A stretch of DNA of 64,000 bases from Caenorhabditis remanei (GCF_010183535.1 NW_026526025.1:186001-250000); one strand, 5' to 3'. Shown: positions 45,365-56,395, numbered from the stretch's first letter. The notes: a model not told the origin generated them from the letters alone. Translations and numbers: made by a program.

Positions 45365-46098
45365 GTAGTGAGATATCTCTGATTTTAACTGAATAAAATC
45401 TTTATTGCTCTCCTCATTTCTAATTCAATTTCTCAGTTGCAAGCCCTATTTCTCGTTCACCTCTGTCACAGGCCAAACTCTGTCCTCTTCCCTCTTTTCC
45501 TCGGGTTCTCTCTCGTCTGAGATTACGTATTGCTCTCGGCTCAGCGGGGCGTAAACAACCACCCGGCCGGCCGAGAGTCCCTTCTCTCCTTTTTACATTC
45601 AGTTTGATACTTCACTGGTGCGGGGGAAGGACGAGAGTCCTTCTCCTTGCTATACCGGAATAATAAATGATTGCAATCTAAACTCAATGTACCTAAAACA
45701 GACAGAAATGTTAAAATACAGAGCAGGCGCAATCTGGTATTTTACACCTCCAATCACCTTTTGCATGATTTCTACTTCCTTCACATTATATTATCCGAGT
45801 GCATTCTGAGTGCTGCTTCCTCATATCATAGATCTTGTCCGGCTCATAAGATCACGAAGAAATATGTTCTGCACTTTCATCTTGTGATCTGTTTGAGTGG
45901 AAGACTTCAATATTTTGCATTCTGGTTCTTGTTTTCTGATTTCAAGTTTGCTCTGCTTGAAAACTCAGACTTTAGTTTTTAAAATTCTTGTTTTCGTTAG
46001 TGGTATTTTTTTTTAATTTGAACCTTCTTTTTTTAATCCTTCAGTAACAATTTTTTCATGGATCGAAAGTCTTTCACATCAAGAATGGAATTCGATAA
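45365..46098 (+). repeat. Dispersed repeat block A, copy 2 (interrupted)
   Basis: Same as 4312-4760 but split by the 283-bp solo LTR at 45464-45746. Confidence 0.85.
45464..45746 (+). mobile_element. Solo LTR, 283 bp
   Basis: TGTCACAGG...TTTTACA, with AATAAA near 45660, flanked by the 4-bp duplication CCTC (45460-45463, 45747-45750). The empty site exists at about 4411-4414 in block A copy 1. A single LTR without internal sequence indicates recombination between the two LTRs of a former element. Orientation is inferred from the AATAAA. Confidence 0.85.
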
Positions 46099-46106
46099 GT
46101 AGTATA

Positions 46107-46214
46107 TAGATAAAAAAAGGGAACCCTTAAACACGTAGGGGGCGGAGTTTGGGGGGTTTGAGACCCCCCAAACCCCGCCCCCTACGTGTTTAAGGGTCCC
46201 CTTTTTTTTATCTA
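46107..46214. repeat. 108-bp near-perfect hairpin
   Basis: TAGATAAAAAAAGGG... and its reverse complement meet at a short loop near 46157. Arms are about 51 bp with one or two unpaired bases. The inner arm is very GC-rich (GGGGGCGG, GGGGGG). Probably a miniature foldback element. Confidence 0.85.
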
Positions 46215-46905
46215 GTTTCGAAAAACAGTAAAATAAGCTCCGCCCCCTGTGTTATAACTTTGCCACGTCATCATTAAGCCACACCTCATATGGTTAAGGG
46301 TTACCTTAAAATAATCTTTTTAGCGAATCTGGAAAATACAGTATGATCTGTTATCAAAAATTTTAAATCGAAAATATTTCTGTATTATTAATTTTTTGTT
46401 ATTTAAATTTTACTATTAATAATTGTCACCTACCTCTAACCAAAAAAATTAAAATGATGGAAATTGGAAACTGATCGCATTTATATACCGTTCAGTTGAA
46501 TGATAATCTTTACCACTGTTTCTATTCATAATTTTCTTTTTAAACCCCTTTTATTTTTTTCACACTCCGGAATATTCCTTCTCGAGCATGTCTCTTTCCA
46601 CATCTCGAAAAACAATAGAATGACTAAAAGGAATAGACTAATTATCCATTCCGAAACAATAGACGGGCACAACTCGAGAACACAAACCTTGTGTATTATT
46701 CCATGGATAACTGAACTTTGAAAAATACCTTCTTACCATGTTTTATTTATCTTAACACGTCATTTTGTAACTATTTCGTAACTCACTAGTTTACGATAGG
46801 AAGTGAAGCAATAGATAAAATTAGGGAATATAAAATCAAAAATTACTACAGAGTAACGTGGTTTCGATATTAAAAAATCCTATGGATTAAACAACTCATT
46901 CCCAA
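46215..46905. other. Intergenic, no gene recognised
   Basis: AT-rich; a plus-strand open stretch at 46500-46721 has no family or splice support. Confidence 0.5.
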
Positions 46906-47049
46906 ATGTACACTGTTAATGTAAGTTTTAAATTACAATTCTTTTATAAAATTTCTTTATAGAACAATCTTGGAGCATTCAATTCTCACATTTTTCTTGG
47001 GATGCTCATTGGATCTATAGGAACTATTTGCATCCTGGCCTTATGTTGA
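46906..47049 (+). CDS. Possible 33-aa single-pass membrane peptide, two exons
   Basis: ATG at 46906. Exon 1 is 46906-46920 (five codons), then a 42-nt intron with GTAAGT and TTTATAG ends, then exon 2 46963-47049 ending in TGA. The frame is continuous. An in-frame TAA just upstream fixes the start. The product is a short polar N-terminus followed by a hydrophobic stretch (FLGMLIGSIGTICILALC). AATAAA follows at about 47064. Intron size and polyadenylation signal suit a nematode gene. Such short frames also arise by chance, so this is tentative. Confidence 0.4.
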
Positions 47050-47069
47050 AGATGTGTAATGAAAATAAA

Positions 47070-48042
47070 TCAAGAAATTCGAACAGTGATTGAATATCGT
47101 AATTTACCGTAATTTATGAAAATTTAAATAAAAAATAAAAACGTGTTCTAAAATATATTGTTTTGAAAAAAGAGGTTTACCATAAGAAGAGATTAACCCG
47201 TGACCATAAAAAATATCGTGTTGGAAAAAATATCGTGTTGGAAAAATATCGTGTCGGAAAAACTAATTAAGACGCATTCTCCGAGTCGATCGAGCATCGA
47301 TCAACTGACTATAGGCACACGAAAAAAGTTGACCATCTCCGATTTGCCTATAATTTTGATCAATGATAGTATAAAGTGTTCTCAGTAAATTGGGGTACTT
47401 TTTGGCCGGGTCCATCACCTGGGTACCTAGGAAAATCAAAAAATCGATATTTTTCGAAAATTTTTCCTGAAGTAGTTAGGAATGAAATCTCAACGGCAAA
47501 TTAATGTAGACACTATTTTAAGCATTTTTTGTGTTTAGAAGAAAATTCCAGCTCAACACCTTCAATGTGAAAATTTTCAAAATATATGAAATTTTCGGGT
47601 TTTTTTCATGAAATCGTTTTTATCTCGGCAGTGACACGACAAGACAGCGTTTTTTATTCCAAAATCTAAATCTTCATGAAATTTGGTAACGGAAACATGT
47701 TGCCCCTACTCGTAACTCGGGGACCAAAGAACGGTTTTTGGGGGAAGAATAAGAAAAACTGGGGTTTTAATTTTCGAGGTCCTCCGGTAAATCATTTTTG
47801 ATGTTCCAAAACTATGGTTTTTAAAGTTTTTTTATTCAGTCATGTCATTTTTCTTTTGTTCCGACACAATTTTTGATGATACCACGAAAAAATATTCGAA
47901 AAAATTGAATTTTTTGAAATTTTGAAATTTTTTCCTGAAATGAATTATTTGAACTGAAATATGAAGGATAACATTATAAAATTAAGAGGATATGATTGAA
48001 ACATAATTTGGGTTTGTAAAAAAATTGATTTCCATCATTGGG
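47070..48042. other. Intergenic, no gene recognised
   Basis: Low-complexity AT-rich sequence, including short repeats of AAATATCGTGT (47210-47255). Nothing coding supported. Confidence 0.5.
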
Positions 48043-48870
48043 TCATCTGCAATTCACGTTTTCAAGATGAAATTTGGCGAAATGCCGTTTTGCCGGATCA
48101 ACAACAAGGATTTTGCGCAGCAAACTCATCACATCGTCTTCAACATTGTTCCATGGTAAATTCTTGTCTTCTTCATTCGAAATCCAATTCTCCATGTTTT
48201 TCAGAGTGGCCACTTCCCATGGCCGTCTTCCCGTCAGCATTTCGATGAGAATGATACCACATGGCCATACATCAAGTGGTGGTCCGTCGACAAGTTTCTT
48301 CGACGTTTCAACTTCCGGCGCCCAATATTTAGCTGTGCCACAAAGAGTCACCAGCATGTTTTCTCCTTCATCGTCTCGGAACTTGGTTGCAAAACCAAAG
48401 TCTCCGATTTTCAAAATACCATCAGATGTCAAAAACAAATTTGCTGGCTTCAGATCTCGATGCACTATTCCTAGGCTGTGCATGGACTGGGCTCCATCGA
48501 TCATCTGGGTGAAGTACTCCTTGGCAATAGTAGACGACAGCGTTCCATTTCCCTTGATCATTTGCTCCAAGTCACCACCAGCGGCAAATTCCATGTAGAA
48601 AAAAAGAAATTTTTGAGTTTTCAAGACGTCAAACAACTGGATTATGTGCTTATTTCCATCTTTGCTCAGCAGCTCGTGGATTTTGAATTCCTTCAAATTT
48701 TTGCATCCTTGTCCTGATTTCACACGTTTGATGACAACATCACTGTTTTTTGAGGAGTATAACAAGACATCTCCATATCCTCCGGATCCGAGATGTTTGA
48801 GTCCGCCCTTTTCAATTTTCTTATCAATGACATCGTTGAAGAGCTCAAAATCACGAGGATATCCAAACAT
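48043..48870 (-). CDS. Chk1-like serine/threonine protein kinase, intronless
   Basis: 275 aa in one exon. Glycine loop GSGGYG (28-33), catalytic lysine in VVIKRV (K48), HRDLKPAN (137-144), DFG (157-159), APE (184-186) and the DVWPCGIILIEMLTG helix F region are all present, so the kinase should be catalytically competent. The layout (GGDLEQMI hinge, CGTAKYWAPEV, WISNEEDKNLPW) is closest to the Chk1 checkpoint kinase family. It ends soon after the kinase fold, with no regulatory tail, and lacks introns unlike its neighbours. This suggests a retrocopy or a member of a nematode Chk1-like expansion. Substrates cannot be told from sequence. Confidence 0.85.
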   Translation of the reverse strand: MFGYPRDFELFNDVIDKKIEKGGLKHLGSGGYGDVLLYSSKNSDVVIKRVKSGQGCKNLKEFKIHELLSKDGNKHIIQLFDVLKTQKFLFFYMEFAAGGDLEQMIKGNGTLSSTIAKEYFTQMIDGAQSMHSLGIVHRDLKPANLFLTSDGILKIGDFGFATKFRDDEGENMLVTLCGTAKYWAPEVETSKKLVDGPPLDVWPCGIILIEMLTGRRPWEVATLKNMENWISNEEDKNLPWNNVEDDVMSLLRKILVVDPAKRHFAKFHLENVNCR

Positions 48871-48959
48871 TATTTCTGAAAAGAACTCATTGGTGAATGG
48901 AAAACTAATATAAGGGAGACAAATTCAAACGGTGACGCAATATCAGGAGAGTCAATAAT

Positions 48960-50760
48960 AGAAAGGATATTCATATTTTAAGAAGGATTCAATTGACAGT
49001 TTCATAAATCAGTAAATATGCTCAGGAACAGCTACTAATTGTAACGACCAAATCGAGAACTGAAATTTTTTTTAAAAAGTGAAGCGAAAATTTAGAAGTC
49101 AATAAATATAAAAGAAAAGACAGTACGCATCAACTGGTATGGGGAATGCCGAGAGTGCAAAGGAACTTCGATCGTTTGTATTATTTTGCTGCAGGGAAAA
49201 AAACCGAACTGAGGATCAATAACTCGGAAAAACGATTTGGGAAATATCTAAAAATTATTATTTCACTAAAAACTAAATAAAAGTAAATTCTGTCGTTAAA
49301 AAACTGGAAAACTTAAATATTGAAAGAGGCAGAAGTGAGTCGGATGGCATCTCACCGGAGTTGTTATTTTTTGGCAACTTTTTGGTTTTTGGTAAGCTTT
49401 TACTTTGTTGAATGAAAAACTAATAGAAGGGAATATTATTTTTTTTCAGTGAAAGATTCAAAGGTGGGTTATGTACATTTTTATAAATGTAATTAAGAAA
49501 AACTATAGTCTACGGATTATCCGATCAACCTCAAAATTGGCAGAAAGTGAAAAAATGAGGAACGTTTTAAAGTGAAATAAAATAAGATTAGGAGAATCAA
49601 TAAGTATTAGTAAGACAGAACTCATCAACTGGTAGGGGGGAATGGCGTGAATGCTAAGATATTCCCGGTCTCATGCAGTCATTTCGCTGCCGTGGGAAAC
49701 AACGCAGACTTTCGAAACCGTGCGTTTCAATGTTATTGATTCTTAGTATGGGAAGTAAAATAACAAAAAAATGGATGAAAAAGTAAATGTAAATAAAACT
49801 GATTATTTCTCTACAAACTGAATAAGAGTGAACGCCGTTGTTGAAAGAGTGGAAAACTTTTGGATCTTTGCAATCTCTTCCAATGCAAAAACATTGCGAG
49901 GGGCAGAAGTAACTCGGATGAATGTTACTTTCGTAAGTAAAAACTTCTATGAGGAAAAAATTTCTATTTCATTTTTTAATAGGATTTGAATGGGAGTTTT
50001 GTACATTTACTTAATGTACTCAGGAAAAACTAATGTCTACTTAGAGTGATCCGATCGACCCAAAAATTCTCAAGAGTTGAGAAAAATGCAGAAGGTTTTC
50101 AAAGTGAAACAAAAATAGAATAGTAGAGTCAATAAGTATTAGTGAAAAGACATAAAGAATAAACAGGGTTGGGAAATGGTGAGAATGCCAAAAAAGAAGA
50201 AATCTTATGCAGTCATTTCGCTGCTGTGGGAAAGAACCAAATCGATCAATAAATCGTAAAGAAATAGGGACATAGCTAAAAACTGATTGCTTCACTATAA
50301 ACAAAGTAACATAAATCTCCTTTGTTAAAAAAATTCAAAAACTTCTGGATCTTTGCAATCTCCCCTAATGCGAGAATTTTGAGAGGGTCTGAAGTGTAAG
50401 GATGACATTTCAGTCGCATTTTTAGTAAAATGTTACTGGAGTTATTGGAAAATGAGAAGCTACTATGAGAAAGATTTTTTTTAAGATTCAAAGGCGGAAA
50501 CCAAACAAGAAAACTGGAAAAGAAGGTTCAAAAGTGAAATAAAAGTGGAACACGAGAGAATGAGTATTAGAGGGAATACAGAACGTATGAACTAGTATGA
50601 GAAATAAGAACGCCAAGAAATCTCAGTTGCCATTTCGCTGCTGTTACACAGTAACGCAGCGTGACGCAAGTAACACAAGTAATGTAACGCAGCCTTTCAA
50701 AACCTGTTGATTCCCACGGTAAGAATCAATAATACAATAAAATGAATGCGAAAATAGCTA
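48960..50760. repeat. Four diverged tandem units of about 420-540 bp
   Basis: Landmarks recur in order. A G-rich word beside ACTGGTA or equivalent lies at about 49134, 49627, 50164 and 50590. TTTCGCTGC or TTTGCTGC lies at about 49185, 49683, 50216 and 50634. AATGCGAGAATTTTGAG-like and GATCCGATC-like words occur in between. Identity is low. No ORF is conserved, so this may be an old tandem duplication of non-coding sequence. Confidence 0.55.
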
Positions 50761-51294
50761 AAAACTGAAAATTCCTCTCATAACAGCTGCCGCAAAGTCA
50801 ATGAAATAATTTATAATTCATATTACTGGTTTCAAATCCAGAAACAAGAAAAAAATTGAGTTAAACATATTGATGCGATCCCAAAATACTAACACATTAT
50901 CATTCATTCTAACCGATTCAATTTGTTCTAATTTAATTCGAGCGGAATTCAATCAGATCAAACTTTTCCACCTTCTCGCTACTCCAATATGCACCACTTC
51001 AGACGAACATGTGACACGATAAATTTATATCTGATTCTAGCTTCTCAATATTTAGAGATCCTTGAACATGATCTGACACTTATTGGAGATAATTTCGAAA
51101 ACTGTATCTCATTTCCTTGCAGTGTCACTAGTTTATTCACATAACCCAAAAATATTGATTTTTCTTCATTTTTCAAAAATTTCATAGTTTTCTTAGTTTT
51201 CTTATTCATTTCCCATATTATTTGTATTTTCTTTTCTTTCAAGTGAGTAATGCAAAATAAATGTCCCAACAAATACCGGCCGCCGCAGTAGGGG
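50761..51294. other. Intergenic, no gene recognised
   Basis: AT-rich upstream region of the membrane protein gene at 51442. Confidence 0.5.
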
Positions 51295-51316
51295 GTGTGC
51301 AAGCGCGCCCCACTGC
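51295..51316 (+). promoter_or_regulatory. Shared upstream motif GTRTGCAARYGCGC, site 2
   Basis: GTGTGCAAGCGCGCCCCACT, about 145 bp upstream of the ATG at 51442, followed by strongly T-rich sequence and an AAATTTCAG acceptor at 51434. Confidence 0.4.
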
Positions 51317-51441
51317 ACTCGGACAAGAGGGGCCCTTTATTTTTTGTCATCGTCTCGCTCATTTTTCTGTTTTTCTTATTTTTTCTGATAATTTTTTCCG
51401 TTTTAGTTTTCCATTTAAACAAATCAAATTTCAGGTTCATC

Positions 51442-52710
51442 ATGACAAACTTTCTCAAGGATTCCGACCAGAAATCAAGAGTACGCAACATGGAGGTGAG
51501 TGGAAAAACGAAAAATGATGATTTTCCATGAAAATGTTTTTCCAGAGTTCCCTCATCTTCTTCCTTGGAGTCGAAGTGATGTTGGCTGCTCTCGAGTTCT
51601 TCTTCATGAGTCCAGTAGTCTTGCACAACTACAAAATTATCAAAATCTTCTTTATCATTTGGATTCCGAATCTTGTGATCGCTTCCTTTTTCTTCCTCGC
51701 CGTCAAACCGGGTATCTTCGCCATGTATCGTGCAGGATTTAGAGTGAGTTTTCCACGATTCCCTCGGCAACTCGACGTTTCTATTTCTAGATGATTCATT
51801 TCACCGCCATCGCCAACATCTACTACTGGTATAGACAAATGCCCGTGTCCGTATGTACTATTGGTCTTTGTGTTGTCGAATTCATCTGTCTTGTCGATGG
51901 AGTGTCAAATGAGAAAGTGAGTTCAAAATTGATACGTTTAGATGGCGAGTATCAGGCAGGCTGGTCTCCTCCGCACTCATTGTCTAAAGCTGTTCAAATT
52001 TGGAAGCGAAAAGGGAAAAATTGTGAAACGTGGAGTTGCAAACTGTCGCGTCATTTCGTTAAGATTTCTCAGTAAATTCAGCAGTTTTTTAAAGAAATTT
52101 TGAAATCAATCACGTTCTTACAAAAAAACGTATTGTGGTTCGCCTGGCCCAATATCTTGTAATTGCATTAATCGTGGTGCGGAGCATTTAAAAGAAACTT
52201 ATCACTTCTAAATGTAGGAATATCCTGACACTTTTTGAAAAGTTACCAAGCTGCTATGTTTAGTAACTGTTTCTCAGTAGTTGCGAAACGAAATTCTGGA
52301 TATCACTTACTTCACACTAAATTTTGCATTGTTCTGCAAGAATTTTTGAAAAGCTAGCGGTTCCGGGAGGCGTTGGTACACCTAACTGATTTTCCGGCTG
52401 TTCACGGTGAAATCGGAAACTATATTCCTCCCCTACCCCGCCGTATCAAGTTATTTCAAAAAATTTCTTGTTTCAGATGACGTATCCTGGCCAATGGATT
52501 CTCACAATCGTCCGCAAACTGAGAAAATCTCCGCAAGACACTGCCATCGAAATGGTCTCTCTCCACTCGTCTACAAATGATAACTTTCTGTCGGAAGTTA
52601 ACGAAAAATCCTTCGCGCGAGAATTGGACACTTCTCTTCAATACTCGAACGACGAAGACTCAATTTCCCCCTATTCATCGCTTGAACCCCTTGGTATTTT
52701 TATAGTCTAA
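51442..52710 (+). CDS. Multi-pass membrane protein, family member 1 (203 aa)
   Basis: Exons 51442-51495, 51546-51743, 51791-51916 and 52477-52710, all phase 0. A TTTCAG acceptor eight bases before the ATG fits trans-splicing. The short N-terminus ends NME. About four hydrophobic segments follow: SSLIFFLGVEVMLAALEFFF, the IKIFFIIWIPNLVIASFFFL region, a weaker one beginning MIHFTAIANIYYWY, and VSVCTIGLCVVEFICLV. A 77-codon hydrophilic Ser/Asp/Glu-rich tail ends the protein. The last intron is long (560 nt). The paralogue at 56588 has the same exon borders. I do not recognise the family; small nematode-specific four-pass proteins of this form are common. Confidence 0.8.
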
Positions 52711-52849
52711 ATGTTAGAGTGTCCCATTATCCCGGTGGTTTATAGTAATTAGCGTATTTCCTAATTTTTCATACATGATTTATTTCAAATGTTTTTAATT
52801 GCCCGTCTTTAAATTAATATAGTTTTGAGTGTATAAATTGTTATTGAGG

Positions 52850-53227
52850 ACTGAGCTCGAGCGTCATCTGACGAGACCTCGACGTAATTCTCACGTGCAA
52901 ATGATGGAGAGTTTTCCGCTCTTCGGACCGCTACGCACGACCACTTGCGACGCGAGAAAGTGGCACGAGGGAAGATTGAAGGGACCATCCACCCTTCTCC
53001 CCGCAAACACCGTGACGACATATTGCGTACCTTCCCAGAGCTCGTTTGTATAGACCTCACACAAGGACACCTCACACACACAATATAAGGCCACCTCATT
53101 CTTCGCTCCGCTCTCAAGTCGGATTCTCATATTTCTACCGACTCGGATTCTCATCTTCTCACTCGGATTCTCATTTTCTAACGTAAGTTAACCATTATTA
53201 AGATAAATTCTAGAATTTTCTTTTAGG
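52850..53227 (+). promoter_or_regulatory. Promoter/5' leader of kinase-like gene 1, duplicated at 63115-63360
   Basis: Contains AATATAAGG (about 53084), then three copies of a word close to ACTCGGATTCTCAT at about 53112-53172, and a leader intron (GTAAGT at about 53182, acceptor TTTTAG at 53221-53226). The same order occurs inverted upstream of the second kinase copy, so it duplicated with the gene. Confidence 0.55.
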
Positions 53228-54267
53228 ATGGACATCGTATTTGCTCCCGGATCACTTGCCAACGGACGTTTTCGAGTATTGGACATGTTGCACAGCAGAG
53301 AGACGCAGCTCTATAATGTAAAAGACACGCAGCAAGGAGATGTCGAGTGTATCCTGAAACTGTACAAAAGAGACATATTTGATGAAGCGTACTACAATGA
53401 GATCGAGTTCCTCAAGGCATGCAAAGGGAAAAAGGGATTCCCCTATTTATTCAGCGAGTTCTCCTTTACACGTAGAGACATTGAGTATGATTGTATTGGT
53501 AAGTTTTTCAAAACTTGATGATTTATTTAAACAATGCTGTTTTCAGTCATGTCCGACGTTGGGGACACTTTGCTCTCCCAACTGAAAATGAGGTCGTGGC
53601 GATTCACTATGGCAAATACAGTGCGCATTGGGTATCGGTGTCTTGAGCTCCTGGAGAAGATGCACGTTATGGGATACGTTCATATGGATGTCCATCAGCA
53701 GAACATCATGGTAGAGCATGATTACGATGGTGTAAGTAACTCTGATCCGCTGATTTGTTTTTTTTTTCAAATTGAAATACTTTTTCGTTTCAGGAGCTGA
53801 AGCTCAATCTCATAGATTTTGAGTTTACTAGCAAGATTCACCCGCCACCCTCGTGCTACAATTTTCTGGCGTGGCACTCAAGCCTCAATGTGGCTACTCA
53901 CGGCGACTACACACCAATTGACGACTTGGTATCGTTGGTCTTCATTCTTTTCTCAACGCAAAAAATCGATCCATTCGGAAGAAACAAGGAGGAGATCATC
54001 CAGAAGAAAGAAGAATTCGTAAGTCGGATATTAAAATAAACAGGAGAATCTCAATTGTTTTTATTTCAGCATGTCGACCCTATGCGCCATTTTCCGAATG
54101 CAGAAAGTCAGTGGCTTGGAAGATTGTATATTGAGATTGAAAGGCAAAGAACTGATGGATATGACAAGTCTAAGATTCTGGAAATCTTGAATGCGGCTGT
54201 GCCAGGAATCGATCCCCGATCTTTAATCGATTTCGGTTACCAACGCGGGACGTACTGGATTCATTAA
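53228..54267 (+). CDS. CK1-like divergent protein kinase, copy 1 (292 aa)
   Basis: Exons 53228-53498, 53547-53731, 53794-54018 and 54070-54267. Kinase landmarks: K44 in ILKLYK (candidate ATP lysine), HMD (136-138) in place of HRD, N143 (QQN), LIDFEF (158-163) in place of DFG, and GDYTPIDDLVSL (189-200), matching the CK1-family substrate-binding helix region. No APE motif, as in CK1 kinases. There is no recognisable glycine loop. Catalytic Asp and Asn and the metal-binding Asp are kept, so weak activity or a pseudokinase role are both possible. The inverted copy at 63100 has exactly the same exon lengths. Nematodes have many CK1-like kinases with germline roles, which is background knowledge, not evidence here. 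Confidence 0.8.
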
Positions 54268-54392
54268 TGTTTCGTTTGATCCCTCTACAAACACATACCT
54301 GTTAATGTCGCCTTTTTCGTTACCTGTTAATGTCGCTTTTCTCTAGTCCAGTATTCTTTTTTTGTCCGTTTTCCATTAATCGCTCCCCAATT

Positions 54393-54620
54393 ATCTTGAC
54401 GTATCCTTGCCAATAGATTCTCACAATCATTCACAAACTGAAAACCTCTCCGCAAGACCCTGACACTGAAATTATCTCTCTCTACCCTTTCACAAATGAT
54501 AACTTTCTCTCGGAAGTCAACGAAAAATCCTTCGAGCGAGAATTGGACACTTCTCTACATTACTCCAACGACGAAGACTCAATTTCCCGATACTTGGTAT
54601 TTTTATTTTCTGAATGTTAG
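54393..54620 (+). pseudogene. Fragment of the membrane-protein last exon
   Basis: Strongly similar to exon 4 of the gene at 51442 (52483-52690), from the TATCC...CAAT-GATTCTCACAATC region to GACGAAGACTCAATTTCCC. No upstream exons are present and its start is mutated. It lies about 125 bp after kinase copy 1. A worse-preserved mirror copy follows kinase copy 2. Confidence 0.8.
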
Positions 54621-54912
54621 TATATCCATTTTTCCCGATTATACATTGTAATTAGAGTCTTTTTTTCATTGTTTGTCTCAAATTAATCTAGTTTTGTAAC
54701 AGATAAAAAGATCAAATTGTGCAATTTTTTATTGGAAGCTAAATTCCAAAGAAGTTCCTATTATGCAAGGAACAATGCTTTGGAAAGAAAGTATTTCTAA
54801 CGCACGTTGGAGTGCTTGTCCATTTTTTGTTGAAATAATGAAGAGATGAAAAGTGGAAAATCAAAGGAATGTAAAAATAAACGAGGAGTAACAATTCAGA
54901 CAATTATTGATT

Positions 54913-55778
54913 TTAATTGGATGTGCTGCCAGTTTCTTTGTCATTTGATGGTCCAGGTTGTTCGGCTGTGGTGTTGCTGTCGGCCTGAAAAATCAAACGA
55001 AATGTGTATTTTTTCAAATTTCTTTTTAATCAAGCAACTACAGAAAGGAAAACGAATGCATCCTTTAATATTACTTTTCACAATCAACCAAGGAAACACC
55101 TACCTCAATATAATACAGTGCCTTCAATCTCTCGGGCGCATCGATAAACTCCTGTCTCGCCACTATCATTGACTTCAGTTGTAGGACATCCTAAATTTGA
55201 AAATAAAACGTTCAGCTTTAAAAAAAAGCTTCACTGACCTTTTTCAGATCTTCGAAGACGGGTCCGTAGTGAGGTCCAGAGATCATATCGGCGATCACTT
55301 GTGCGATTGTTTCCTCATCTGCAAAAGTAATTCTATTTGATGAAAAACTACTCTATTTCAAAATTTCAGAATATAATTTAGAGTTTTTCATCGGTATACC
55401 ATATTGTGACTAGTTTGAAACAAAAATTTAAAATTTACTTCCAGTGGTATTCAAAATCTCAAATGACAACTCTTTCTTTATTTTTGCTGCATCGGTTTTT
55501 GTGATTTTTTGTTGGAGAGCATATTCCATCTGAAAATGACTTATGAACGTTTTCAAAACCACCAAATGTCTTAATTTCTGAAGGCAAATCTTTAAAAATA
55601 GACTTACAAGAGTGTCCAGCTTGTATTCCGGTTTTGACTCCATTTGGGTTTGAGTCTGACAAAAGGTTTTCTTCTTCTCCATCGATTTTTTCGGGCGATT
55701 TTTCATCAAGGTCGAAAAAGGACCCTCGCCTTTAGAAGATGATGTTACTTGTCTCTCTCTTTTATTTTCGTTATCCAT
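54913..55778 (-). CDS. Uncharacterised 166-aa protein, five exons
   Basis: Exons on the minus strand: 55778-55608, 55529-55439, 55318-55239, 55190-55104, 54984-54913. The frame is continuous (501 nt) with GT/AG borders. An ATTTTTCAG acceptor lies just upstream of the ATG. The product is hydrophilic: a Lys/Gln-rich N-terminus (MDNENKRERQ...), a central likely helical region (IAQVIADMISGPHYGPVFEDL onward) and a Thr/Ser/Glu tail. No known domain recognised. It lies between the two clusters of the local duplicated family and has no copy in the window. Confidence 0.75.
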
Positions 55779-56395
55779 TTTTGAATCCTCTGAAAAATTC
55801 GATTTCAGAAGCAAAAAACGTTTAACTTTGAAAATGTAACGGATCACGAGAAAGAAGAAAAGAAAAAAGAAGACGAACGACTAGTCATAAGAACTAAAGA
55901 GAAAATCACACCCCTTTTGCATAATTCTCTGTTCCTCCCTTTTCTTCACACTGACTCGTTTTCTCAGATCTGTGTGTATCGCGTCCGAAGGAAGACGAGG
56001 AGCATGAAGAGAACAATGGTATTTCGCAATAACAACACTAAGAATTTCTTTCCGTCTAGATACACCTAAGTTAAGTTTTGTTAATTTCTATCGAATGAAA
56101 TTTGAAAAATCAATTATAGAACGAAACATGGAAGTGAGGGAAAACACTCAAAAATTTTCTTTTTACTTTCTTTTGAATCAACCTTTCCGCAAGAAATGGA
56201 TAATCAAGTTTTAACAAAAAAAAATTTGTGAGAAAGTGCATAAGCTTCGCGCGTCTGGGTAATTAGGAGGACACAACGCCGCTTGAGAGAAGGAGAGAGG
56301 AGTGTGCTCATCTACCTATTGAGGTCTCTTTCTTTATTGAGGTTCCTCTTGGCGGACCACTGGTACACCGATATTTTGGCATTTCGAAACGCACA
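55779..56395. other. Intergenic between divergent genes
   Basis: Separates the 166-aa gene (minus) from the second membrane-protein gene (plus), so both promoters are likely here. No gene recognised. Confidence 0.5.
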
